Positions 1 to 9,422 of a DNA stretch of 64,000 nucleotides are shown here, piece by piece. This stretch comes from Litsea cubeba (taxonomy: Eukaryota; Streptophyta; Magnoliopsida; Laurales; Lauraceae). The notes beneath the pieces were generated by a model that worked only from the letters and a program-made list of their open reading frames with translations, was not told where the DNA came from and ran no database searches. A program made the position numbers and the translations under genes. Each line of letters begins with the position of its first letter. Position 1 is the stretch's first letter. The stretch is taken from positions 42,274,451 through 42,338,450 of the forward strand of contig CM022946.1 in NCBI GenBank assembly GCA_012931725.1. Direction: 5' to 3'.

Positions 1-140
1 CGATGAAGATGTCGCGGCTTGATGTGCCGTCAACCGATGTCCGATTGACTTGAAATTTGACAGGGAACCTATTGGAGTCATTTTAAGATGATCCATAGGC
101 TCTGTGTTGAAGAAGCAAAGTGACATTTTTGGTGTCAACA
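1..140 (-). mobile_element. Edge of a B-type LTR (internally deleted)
   Basis: This stretch matches two separate parts of the LTR seen whole at 5680-8248 and ends with the same terminal bases (GTGTCAACA on +, so TGTTGACAC on -). About 0.5 kb of LTR is missing between the ATAGGCTCTGT part and the GCAAAGTGACATTTTTGG part. The outer LTR edge at 140 abuts gag sequence of element X, so a further B-like element lies to the left and is inserted in X. The rest is outside the window. Confidence 0.85.
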
Positions 141-149
141 AGGACCATC

Positions 150-1760
150 ATCAGACGTTCCTCATCAAAGGAGGTCCAGGACGAAGTCTGATGCAGCTGA
201 GGTCGAAGAGCATCTCGAAGAACACCTCTTTGTCCCCATCCAAAGACGCCAGGCTCAGTTGGATTCATCTTCAGAAGAAGAGACAGTGCCTTCCCGCCAA
301 GATGACTACGAACGGGAGCCCTCCCTATGAAAAGCTCCTTTACTACAAGAGAGATCTAGGCGAGATGTATCTCCAGTAGTAGACGGACCATACCAGTCTC
401 ATCGCCAGGCTAATGATGACTACGACGATGGTAATACCCTCCTCACAGTTATCAGGGCCCAGAACCTTCTTATCTAGGAGAAGGATGAGTTGATCCGTCA
501 ACTCCAAAAGCAGCTCTAGAAGAAAAAGAAAGCTACAACCTCACTTTCCCAGAAGCAAGCAAGCTCCTCCACTACGGATAGATTTAAGGCAAATTATCAA
601 TGAAAAGAAACGTAGCCGAGCTTACGATGAGAGCTCCAACAATAGCCATTCGAAGAAAAAGTCGGAGACTATACCAAAACACAAAGACGACCTGAGAGAA
701 TGGCTCGATCAACATGTTAAGCAGACGGTCCTGCGCAACATGGAGGTGGCTGGTTTCACCTGAGACCGGCTAGAGGCCTGTGACTCCGAGACCTCGGAGC
801 ATCTCCTTTCTCTCGGGAGCTAAGGGACTTTCCCCTCCCCAAAAAGTTCAGCGTCCCACGGTTTGTCCTTTACGATGGAGCCTTGTACCTAGTAGCGCAT
901 CTTCGGCACTTTACTCAAAGGATGTCGATTTGGGGTGACGTCAGTCCCTTGAACTGTAGAGTCTTTTCCTCCAGTCTGGGATACCTCCCCTTGAGATGGT
1001 TCTGCGCTCTCCCAGAGGGATCAGTTTCAAATTGGTGATAACTCCGGAATTCATTCTTTGAGAAGTTTCAAGCGCACAGGGTCATCCCCAGAATAGATGC
1101 TGATATAATGGCTCTCAGAATGAGGCAGAACGAAAGCATCACTAAGTTCGCCAAGAGATTCTGGACGATCTACAGCCAAAACGCCACTGAGGAGGTGGTC
1201 GTTACATCTTTCCAACAAGCTCTACTGCCAGGCAATGAGCTTCGGAAGGACTTGATCCGGAACCCTGTGGCCTCGATGAAAGCTCTCATGGCTAGGGTGA
1301 ACCGGATCATCGAGCAAGAAGAAGACGAGATCCTAGCTTGCGAGAGCTTCGACTTTTCATGAGAAGACAAAGCCTTGAGGAAGGAGAAGAAGTCATCTCG
1401 GAGGGAGGAGATAGACCGAAACCGGACTTCCACGAGTTCGGCAATGGTCTCGTTACCCAACTCGGGAGGCGACAAGAAGTTCAAGCAAGCTCACCGAGCC
1501 AGAGAAGGGCCTGCCAGCCGTCACCGCCTTCAAAGCTATCAACACAATCTTCAAGGAGCCAATCTATAGGCACCTCAACAAGATCAAGACGCAGCCGTAC
1601 TTCAGCTGGCCGCAGCCCATGAGTGGAGATCCTTCCACCCACGATCAGAGTAAGTTCTGTGCCTACCACAAGCAGAATGGGCACAGGACCAAGAATGCAT
1701 GTCCCTCAAGTCGCACCTTCAAAAGCTCGTCAAGGACGGGCACATGAAGGACTATATCAA
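150..1760 (+). pseudogene. gag: Element X gag (capsid and zinc knuckle), broken
   Basis: Structural protein that packages element RNA. The N-terminal part (150-770) is acidic and charged and has in-frame stops, including TAG at 475 and 517. The capsid-like core runs from about 830 to 1360 and shows the plant gypsy signatures LRHFTQRMS-like, RVIPRIDADIMALRMRQ and ESITKFAKRF; an open stretch starts at 1108. A CCHC-like knuckle (CAYHKQNGHRTKNAC) is at about 1658-1702. It is followed by protease sequence. Several frame changes and stops make it non-functional as it stands. Confidence 0.85.
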
Positions 1761-1899
1761 AGAAGGAAGAAACGTGAATAATAACCGAGCTCAACGCCAA
1801 GATGACAAAGGTCAGGAGAGCGATGAGTCGGAAAGAATCATCAACGTCATTTACCTAGCTCCCGCCCTGCAAGGGGAGTAACCAGTTCCATAAGAGGCC

Positions 1900-2480
1900 A
1901 GGAGGGCTTCACACGGCAAGCAGGTGATGACGACCGAGCTAGAGCCAACCGCCAAGAAAGCTCGAAAGGAGAAACCGAAGATCTGGTTCTCAGAGAAGGA
2001 CCTAGAAGTAGTCCAGCTCCCCCCACAACGATCCGCTGATCGTCACTCTGAAACTAAAGAACTGCCAAGTACAGAGGATCCTCGTCGACCCCGGCAGCTC
2101 ATTCGAGATCCTCTACTTCGACTGCTTCAAGAAGATTGGTCTTAGAGAATAAGACTTGCAGGAGGCGCGAACTCCCCTAGTGGATTTCAGTGCCAAGTCT
2201 CTATATCCCAAGGGGAAAGTCTCCCTAAAAGTCAGAGTTGAAGGCGCCTCAATGATGGCCGACTTCCTTATGGTAGATGCGCCGTCCCCATACAATGCCA
2301 TAATGTGTAGGACTTGGCTGCATAACATGGAAGCGGTACCATCCACTCACCACCAGAAGCTCAAATTCCCATTTGAAAACAAAGACGGCAGGGTGGAAGT
2401 AGTCACGGTTAGAGGCGACCAACAGATGGCTAAGCAGTGTTTAATGGCCGTGGTACTTGGTGAGGAGGAGCCAAAGCAGG
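1900..2480 (+). pseudogene. Element X retropepsin-like protease region
   Basis: Aspartic protease that would cut the Gag-Pol polyprotein. The active-site triplet D-P-G-S is at 2087-2098 after a hydrophobic run (QRILV), the D[TSP]G form used by plant Tat and Athila elements. The following segment (2156-2480) is open and includes the flap and the WLHNMEAVPSTHHQKLKFP region typical before RT. The part upstream of the active site is read in another frame, so there is at least one small indel. Confidence 0.8.
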
Positions 2481-2649
2481 TGCACATGGCCAAGCTGGAA
2501 TCAGAGCTGGAAAAAGTTGGTCAAGATCCTGAACAGAAGAGCATCGAAGACCAAATTGAGATCAAGATCGACCCTAATGATCCTGAGAGATATTTCCTGC
2601 TCAGGAGCCAGCTCGTCGAACCAGAGAGGGCCGAGCTCTTGAACTTCCT

Positions 2650-3345
2650 GTTGCAGAACAAAGAAGTCTTCGTTTGGACCCCCTACGAGATGCCTGGCAT
2701 CGATCCCGAGATCATGTGCCACAAACTGAATGTAGACCTAAGCATAAACCCATTATCCAAAAAGCTCGCAGAACAGGGGTGCCACAAACGGAAGCCGTGA
2801 TCGAGGGAGAGCAATCAAAGAAGTCCAGTATCCTGACTGGCTGGCCAACACGGTAGTGGTTAAGAAGAAAACTGGCAAATGGAGAGTCTGCATCGACTTC
2901 ACCGACCTCAACAAGGCGTGTCCCAAAGACAGCTTTCCATTACCGAAGATCGACCAAATGATCGATGCCACTGTCGGCCATGATAGGATGAGTTTTCCTC
3001 GATGCCTACCGAGGTTACCATCAGATACCAATGTATGGGCCTGACGAAGAGAAGGCTACATTCATAACACCTAGTGGCATCTACTGCTACAAAGTGATGC
3101 CCTTAAGGTTAAAAAACGTAGGGGCGACCTACCAGAGATTGGTCACCAAAATGTTCCAGGCCTAGCTCGGCAAAACCGTGGAGGTTTACATCGATGACAT
3201 GGTCGTCAAGTCTAAAAGGTCGTAGGACCACTTGGCAAATTTATGTCAAGTGTTTGACATCCTTAAGAGGTACCAGCTCAAGCTGAACGCCTCGAAATGT
3301 GCTTTTCGAGTCGGCTCCAGCAAACTTCATGGGGAGTTTGGTCAT
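2650..3345 (+). pseudogene. Element X reverse transcriptase, broken
   Basis: RNA-directed DNA polymerase. Visible in order: WRVCIDFTDLNKACPKDSFP (about 2880-2940), a YHQIPM-like block near 3010-3030, an IYCYKVMP block near 3080, and the catalytic YIDD at 3187-3198 followed by MVVKSKR. Breaks: frame changes near 2800 and 3000, TAG at 3163 (expected Q in MFQAQL) and TAG at 3223. Sits between protease and RNase H as usual. Confidence 0.9.
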
Positions 3346-3479
3346 AAGAAGATGGATTAAAGCCAATCCAGATCAGATATCGGCGATCCAAGGAGTGCAG
3401 AGTCCAACATCGACAAAGCAAGTCCAGAGGCTCACTGGCATGGCAGCCGCAGCTCAACCGCTTCATCAGCCAATCTTCA

Positions 3480-4007
3480 GACAAATGCCGACCTTTCTCT
3501 CAGCTCCTGAAGAAAAAATTGAAGTTTCAATGGACTCCGGAGTGTGATCAAGCCCTGCAGGAGCTAAAAACCTATCTAGCATCACCTCCTCTGCTTTCGA
3601 CTCCGACAAGGGGAGAAGTGCTCTGTCTGTACCTGGTGGTCTCGGATCATGCAGTGAGCTCGGTCCTCGTCAGAGAGGAAGATGAGCAACAGAAGCCTAT
3701 CTACTACATGAGCAAGACCCTTCTAGATGCCGAGACCAGGCACCTGCCAATGGAGAAGCTTGCATTAGCACTCATCAGTGCTTCTCGCAAACTCTCCCAT
3801 TACTTCCAGACTTACACAATAGTGGTTGTTACTGAACAACCACTCAAATGCCTTTTCAAAAAAGTTGATTTTTCCGGAAGAGTATCCAAATGGGTCGTCG
3901 AACTGGGGCAGTATGATATCCAATATCAACGCAGGACGGTAATCAAAGCCCAAGTTCTAGCTGACTTCATCGTGGAGTTCATCTCTCCTAGTTCGGCACC
4001 GATCTAG
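3480..4007 (+). pseudogene. Element X RNase H (RT-linked)
   Basis: Degrades the RNA strand of the RNA/DNA hybrid. An open 162-codon stretch (3519-4007) starts with FQWTPECDQALQELKTYL and contains PIYYMSKTLLDAETRHLPME and the LSHYFQTYTIVVVTEQPLK block, then the QVLADFIVEF end. This is the RNase H fused directly after RT in Ty3/gypsy. It ends at TAG 4005-4007, after which a spacer leads to the second RNase H. Confidence 0.88.
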
Positions 4008-4079
4008 CTCGGCACCGAATTGGGGGGCAGAAGGAGTGAGGACGAAGTCACTGAGACTAGCAATGAAGAACGATCTTGG

Positions 4080-4530
4080 AAACAGTTCCTTGATTCATCA
4101 TGGAAGGTCTTCGTTGACGGATCCTCAACCTCCAAAAGGGCTGGTGCTGGCATAGTCCTCTAATCTCCAGAAGGACTGCTCATCGAACAAGCCCTGGCCC
4201 TTGATTTCAAGGTGTCCAACAATGAAGCAGAGTATGAAGCACTGATTGCAGGGCTCAACAGTGCTAAAATCCTTGGGGCTCAATAGCTGGTGGTTTTTAG
4301 TGACTCGGTTGGTGACGAGCCAACTGACTCGAGACTACTAGGCTCGGGACGAAAGGATGGCAACCTACCTCCCTTTCGCAAAAAAGCTCCTCGCTTAGTT
4401 CGAAAAAACTGAAGTCAAGTAGGTCGGTAGAGACTCCAATTCCCATGCGGATGCTCTCGCCAAGCTGACCTCCGCTATCGAGGCAGGGAGAAAAAGGATT
4501 GTTGAAGTGGAATCGATTGGAAGGCCGAGT
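4080..4530 (+). pseudogene. Element X second, archaeal-type RNase H
   Basis: Second RNase H domain diagnostic of Tat-lineage elements. Motifs: VFVDGSS (first D), NNEAEYEALIAGL (E), VVFSDS (D), NSHADALAKL (last D). In-frame stops at 4161 (TAA), 4284, 4396 and 4420 (TAG) fall where relatives have Q. A frame break lies near 4310. Not functional as read. Confidence 0.85.
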
Positions 4531-4569
4531 ATAGAGCCCCATCCACCTCGAAAATTTTATGTATTGATC

Positions 4570-5679
4570 TCGGTCCGAGCTGGATGGACCTAATCATCTC
4601 CTATCTCGAAGATGACCAGCTTCCTGAAGACAAGCATGAGGTTCACAAGATAAGGCTGAAGGCAGCTTGGTTTTGGTTGTCTCCGAAAGGCAAGCTCTAC
4701 AGAAAATCCTTCAACGGCCCCTACCTTCAGTGTGTTCATCCAAGCAGAGTTGAGGATTTCCTCTATGAAATACATGAAGGGATCTGCGGAAGCCACATCG
4801 GAGGGCAGTCACTAGCTTACTGGGTTATCAGTCCTGGGCCACTGGTGGCCAAACATGTAGAAGGATGCCCAGCTATATGCCAGGAAGTGAGAGAATCGCC
4901 AGAAGTTCTCACATTCTCTTCATCAGCCAGCGCAAGATCTGAGTCCACTCTCAAGCCCATGGCCGTTCGCCAAGTGGGGGTTAGACACCGTGGGACCTCT
5001 CCACCGAGCTCCAGGGAATAAGAGATGGCTGATAGTAGCCACTGACTACTTCACCAAATGGGTAGAAGCAGAAACACTATCTTCCATCACCGAGTAGGAT
5101 TCAAAGAACTTCATATGGAAGAACATCATCACGAGGTTTGGCATTCCACGAACTTTGGTCTCAGACAACGGGACCCAATTCGATTCCAACCTCATCAGAA
5201 ACTTTTGCCAGGAGCTCGGCATCAGAAATCACTACTCCACTCCAGCCTATCCTTAGAGCAACGATCAAGCTGAAATATCTAACAAGGTGGTTCTCGACGG
5301 ACTCAAGAAGAGGCTCGACCGAGCCAAAGGAAGATGGGTGGAAGAACTCCTCCCGAGTCTCTTATGGGCATACAGGATGACTCCAAGGCGCTCCACTTCG
5401 GCAACGCCTTTCTCCTTGGCCTATGGAATGGAAGTTGTGATTCCACTTGAGGTCGGCCTCCCATCCTTGAGATCGGAACTCTTCGACCAAGGCCAAAACA
5501 AAGTGAATCTGGCTCGAGAACTAGATCTAGCCGAAGAACGCAGAGAAGCAGTGGCCATCCGCCTAGCTGCCTATCAACAACAATTGGCTAAGGGCTACAA
5601 TCAGAGAGTCAAAGAAAGGAAATTCTCAGTAGGAGAACTGGTCTTGAAGAAGACACTCCCTGCGGACAAAGAACCAAAC
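4570..5679 (+). pseudogene. Element X integrase, interrupted by B1 insertion
   Basis: Inserts element DNA into the genome. The zinc-binding HHCC region runs 4750-4890, the catalytic core 4960-5270 with first D in WGLDTVGP (about 4984), second D in SDNGTQF (about 5164) and E in DQAEIS (about 5270). The C-terminal part 5287-5679 is open (PFSLAYGMEVVIPLEV, then FSVGELVLKK). TAG at 5095 and 5254 break the core. The frame is cut after ..ADKEPN by the B1 LTR at 5680 and resumes at 41977 with QGKLAPNW. Confidence 0.92.
5675..5679. repeat. Target-site duplication CAAAC, left side of B1
   Basis: CAAAC directly precedes the LTR start TGATGG; the same 5 bases directly follow the other LTR end at 41972-41976 and at 53075-53079. 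Removing B1 and one copy restores an open integrase frame across the join. Confidence 0.93.
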
Positions 5680-5940
5680 TGATGGACCGCTCTCCTGCCT
5701 GGTTCTACCGTGGTCGGCGGACGTGGGAGTCCGTTGGGTACGATCCTTTCATAACCGAGGGGCAGAGGCGCACATCAACATTTTTGTTGTGTGGGTGTGC
5801 CAGATTTTCTATTTTACTTGGAATTGCAAGTGGTTATCCGGAGATCAACCTTCGCAAGTAAAAAAGAAATCAACTTCTTTCAAGTTTTCCATTGCACATA
5901 TATTTAAGAAAAGAGACATTTTTCTTGATTTGCCGTGAAA

Positions 5941-6028
5941 GGCGATTTTTTGGATTTATAGCCGATTTTGGCGTTTATAGCCGGTTTTTGGCGTTTATAG
6001 CCGATTTTGGCGTTTATAGCCGATTTAC
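5941..6028. repeat. Short tandem repeat with core TTTATAGCCG in the LTR
   Basis: Four close copies of a 19-21 base unit of the form GGCGTTTATAGCCGATTTT lie in the U5 side of the LTR. Equivalent arrays are in every LTR of the window (24266-24312, 34065-34118, 39690-39765, 44605-44662, 50785-50862, 55709-55765) with different copy numbers. Confidence 0.85.
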
Positions 6029-6515
6029 AATTCTTATCAATAATGAAAGACAAGAGTTGTGATTTTTGTCTCTTTTGAAAAAATACAAACTACAATGAAA
6101 AGCAAGAAAAGGAGGATCTAACTTCTCAGGAGATTGTGGGAGACCCGTTCAGATTGACGGTCGCAAGCCATATGTGGGCTTCGCCATCATCCATGCAGAT
6201 GAGAACAGAGGATGCTATTGATTCGCTTGACTTGGCTATAACCTCAGGTTTTTAGAGGACAAAGACCAAAAGGAGGTCCTATGTCCAATAAAAAACCGAG
6301 TAGACGGGCTGAAAAGCCACATCTAAGCCATTGGAGGCAGAAGGAGAAGGCAAGGACCTTGGGGGGTACCCCCAAGGGACTTTTGTCACCTTGTAGCGGT
6401 GGTCGGTGTAGGATTTCCGCAGAGTTTTCTCTCTTTTCCTTCTCTAAATTTCTGTGCTTTGTCTGTGTCTCTGTCTGTGATTTTTTTCGATCTCTTTCTT
6501 CTTGGAGAGCTCTCC

Positions 6516-6523
6516 TATTTATA
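6516..6523 (-). promoter_or_regulatory. LTR TATA box (TATAAATA on -)
   Basis: CTCCTATTTATAGGC on + reads GCCTATAAATAGGAG on -, a near-ideal plant TATA box. Transcription of the element would start about 30 bases further on (near 6485), giving a U3 of about 1.7 kb and about 0.8 kb of R plus U5. The same box is kept at 24800, 34613, 40258, 45157 and equivalents. Confidence 0.75.
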
Positions 6524-7198
6524 GGCTTTTAGGTAGCCATTTAAGAGGGTTTATGGGCTTTTATTGTCATTAAGCCGCATAATGGGAGGAGTTATAGGAT
6601 TTAAATCTTTATTTTGTAACTCCTTTTTCTTGGCTTCTGATTGGCCAGAGGAGATTGAGGGCATTTAATCGCCTTTAATCGCCATGCTGGGAGGAGTTTC
6701 ATGGGTTAAATGCCATGAATCTCTTGACTTGTAACTCCAGGATGCTTGCTTCTGATTGGTCCATCCCAAGAAATGGATTAATGACTGTAATAAAGCTAGT
6801 CAATTAATCGCATTAAGTGGTCGCCGAGCAGTTGAAGAGTCGCGGGCCGTGCCGCGTCTTTTGGGATTCTTCTGGTAATGATCATCGATGGATCTTCATG
6901 TAGATCGACATCGGATGACCATGTGACTTCAGGTGTTGGTTGCCAACAGTGGGTCAGTGCCATCCGTCCTGTCGATTTCTCGATCGGTCGGGTAGAAAGC
7001 ACACTTTTTTTGGTTGACCGGGTGGCGATCAATGTTGTTTTCGATACTTTTGATGATTGACCCGTGTTTTTGACGGATGTCAGAGGATTTGTTGTCTCAA
7101 AAGTATGAGTTTTGGAAACTACCAGAGGCTGGACGCTTCAAATCGCTAAAAAACGGCGAAAATCGGGGTTTCCGGGGCCTTCCCGGCGATCCCGGGCT

Positions 7199-7226
7199 CC
7201 AGGGTCGCAGGGGTCTGCGACCCTGG
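7199..7226. repeat. GC-rich perfect hairpin in U3
   Basis: CCAGGGTCGCAG, loop GGGT, CTGCGACCCTGG: 12-base perfect stem in an otherwise AT-rich LTR, about 0.7 kb upstream of the LTR TATA box. Other LTRs carry related but different stems at the same place (25481-25502, 35321-35353, 45862-45909). Confidence 0.85.
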
Positions 7227-8248
7227 GGGGTTTTTTCCCCTTTTTGTCCCGTTTTGTGTCCGTTTTTGCTGTTTTTCGATTCTTTTTTCTTCTGTATTTT
7301 TCCTTGATATGTTTGACCATTTATTGGCTTGATTTCCCTGTAGGAAGCCTGTTAAGAATCCTTGGATTTTGGTTTGCAAAGTTTCTAATTTCCTGAGTAA
7401 GCCGAAGACTTTGTCGCGCAGAGCTGCCGATTTTCCGTAAGAAGCTGAAACTGGGTCAAACGATGTCGGAATGACCTGAAATTTGGTGTGAAGCCCCCTG
7501 AGCAATAAATAAGACCAACCATATGCTTTTGTTTGAGTTTTGAAGCCGTTTGGGGTCCTATCACCAGTAGACTCGCTTTTGTTGCGATGAAGATGTCGCG
7601 GTTTGATGTGCGGTCAACCGATGTCCGATTAACTTGAAATTTGACAGGGAACCCATTGGAGTCATTTTAAGATGATCCATAGGCTCTGTCTTGGAAACCA
7701 TGGTCCCGGAGAGCTTTGCCGCCGAGAGGCCTGATTTGGCTTCCGAGCGTCAAACTATGGTCAAATGTTGTCGAAATGACCTGAAATTTGACGTGCAGCC
7801 CTTTGTAAGCATTTTGAAGCCGCCCATGTGCTCTATCTGATGAGTGATGGCCTCGGCGGTTCTTGCTACCGAGAGGCTTGATTTAGCTGTTCGAGGGTTG
7901 ATGTAGGGTCAAACGTTGTCGGTTTGACTCGGAACTTGACGTGGAGCCTTTTGGATGTATTTTGAGACCATCCATCGGCTCTGATTGAAGATTTGGTATC
8001 TTTGATGCTTTCGCCGCCGAGAGCTCCTTTTCGGCTGTCGGAGAAGCAAAGTTAGGCCAAATGATTTTGAAATGGCCCGAAACTTCTTATGTACTCCTCT
8101 TTTGGCTGTCTTGAAGGATCTTGCAGTTTTTGTTTGATTCTGACAAGATTTGATTTTTTGGAAGTAGCATTGCCTATTTATGGCAGGTTGCGACTTTATG
8201 TAGCTCTTTGGATCTTGAAGAGGCAAAGTGACATTTTTGGTGTGAACA

Positions 8249-8263
8249 AATGCCCCCTCGAGG
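8249..8263 (-). other. B1 polypurine tract
   Basis: On - the bases directly before the 3' LTR are CTCGAGGGGGCATT followed by TGTT. A G-rich run next to the LTR start is the primer site for plus-strand DNA synthesis. B2 (26228-26242) and B3 (36080-36094) keep it; C has it mutated to GATAGGGCATT (46924, 58029). Confidence 0.75.
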
Positions 8264-8486
8264 TACAGCGACGAGTTGCTTAACTTTTGTGGTCGATGTG
8301 CCTCGAAGAGTTTTGAAGGAGAGCCTGTGACTTGACCAAGAGTCTTGGAGCAGTCTTTCTTTTTGGTATTTGCAGCCTTTTGAGCTTCCAGGGGAATTTT
8401 ATGGTAGTGAAAGGGATCACGTACCATCTCGAGGCAAAGTTTTGAAGATGACATCAGGGATGTGGATTTGGGTTTTGACCTTGTGA

Positions 8487-8687
8487 CCTAACAGGCTGTA
8501 TGTGGCAGGTTAGGGGGTTGGGTTTGGCTTTGACCGTGTGACCCAACAAGCTGTATGTGGAATGTTGGGGGATCAATTTTGGTTTTGATCTTGTGACCTA
8601 ACAGGCTATATGTGGCAAGTTAGGGGATCAGGTTTTGGTTTTTGGTTTTAGTCTTGTGACCCAACAAGCTGTATGTGGCAAGTTAGG
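8487..8687. repeat. Four tandem hairpin units, ~55-63 bp each
   Basis: Each unit has a left arm CCTAAC or CCCAAC, a 16-base middle AAGCTGTATGTGGCAA-like, and a right arm GTTAGG or GTTGGG. Arms: 8487/8509, 8542/8564, 8597/8619, 8660/8682. Unit 2 has changes in both arms that keep pairing. They lie upstream of the promoter of the + strand gene. Equivalent arrays: 26467-26667, 36320-36521, 58258-58459. Confidence 0.85.
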
Positions 8688-8984
8688 GGACCAGGATTTG
8701 GTTTGATTTTTGTGGAATGTCAATTTCAGGATTTTGGCTCAATTTGGTATATGAGGCTGGATGGTTTGATTTTTGGAAGCTCATGGGGCTTGGAATTCTC
8801 TTTGTATGGTTGAATCAACTCAAAAGAGGCATGGAACCATTTTTGTATGCTCTTGGTAAGAGGGATTTCCCTTTGACTAAAAGCCCAATTTTTTTTTTTT
8901 GTGCCTAGGTGGTCAAACCTGGCTCATGTGGGCTAACCCATGGGACCTTAAGCTTTTGAAATGGCTTAGATCTCATATGGTGTC

Positions 8985-9300
8985 ATTTTTGTAAAGAATA
9001 TCCAAAAAATCTCATTTGGATAGAGAATATCTAAGAATATCTTTACTTGGAGAGAATCTCTCATGTTCCCTTTATTTTGGGATGGGATATCTCAAGATAT
9101 CTTTCTTTTGAGAAAGAATCCTTCATTGATCCTATCTTTTAGGAGAAAATCTCTCATTGATTTCTTTTTGGGAGAGAATCCCTCAAGATATCTTTCTTTT
9201 GGGAAAGAATCTTTCTAATATCTTTCTTTTGGTAAGGTTACTAATTAGTAACACTTACCTCTTTCTTCTTTCCTTCTTTGGTTTGCTCTCTTCTATAAAA
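8985..9300 (+). promoter_or_regulatory. Promoter region of the opposite-strand gene in B1
   Basis: TATAAAA at 9294-9300 lies 123 bases before the ATG at 9423. Upstream are many near-repeats of AGAATATC/AAGATATCTT (8995-9225). Order and spacing are kept in all four copies (TATAAAA at 27227, 37154 and 59109). B2, B3 and C have a clean AAAATATCT (27006, 36863, 58819) that is lost in B1. Confidence 0.7.
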
Positions 9301-9422
9301 GCAAGGAGGAGGTTGGATCTCTTGCTCTTATTACTTTCTTTTGCAACAATCCCAAGAGGGCTTCAAGACCAAGAGTTCTTCTTCTTCAAGATCTTCAAGA
9401 CTTTTCTTCTTCTTCTCCATCA

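Larger units (their letters stand above)
141..5679 (+). mobile_element. Element X, 5' part: Tat-type Ty3/gypsy, gag to integrase
   Basis: Domain order on + is gag, CCHC-type knuckle, aspartic protease, RT, RNase H, second (archaeal-type) RNase H, integrase. The dual RNase H is the mark of the Tat lineage. Reading frames are broken by stops and small indels. It is cut on the left by an LTR edge (140) and on the right by B1 at 5680. Its last 48 codons lie at 41977-42120 and again at 53080-53223. Confidence 0.9.
5680..8248 (-). mobile_element. B1 3' LTR (2,569 bp)
   Basis: On - the LTR runs from TGTT(C/G)ACACC at 8248 to GGTCCATCA at 5680. Orientation comes from three signs: a polypurine tract just upstream on - (8249-8263), a TATA box on - at 6516-6523, and a primer-binding site next to the matching 5' LTR at 39419. 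It pairs with 39419-41971 rather than with the B2/B3 LTRs, sharing for example the GGATTTAAATCTTT part and the GTTATCCGG variant. The + end has GTGAACA where other copies have GTCAACA. Confidence 0.93.

Noticed and set aside
1170..1484. 104-codon frame on - over X gag
   Set aside because: Antisense shadow of the clearly recognisable gag core.
6281..6532. Short + strand frames in the LTR (also 24613, 40069, 45000 regions)
   Set aside because: Lie across the U3/R border against the element's strand and carry no domain.
8236..8250. TGGTGTCAACA-type sequence as a primer-binding site
   Set aside because: Target duplication shows that these bases are the LTR terminus itself, and a better primer site lies at the other LTR edge.
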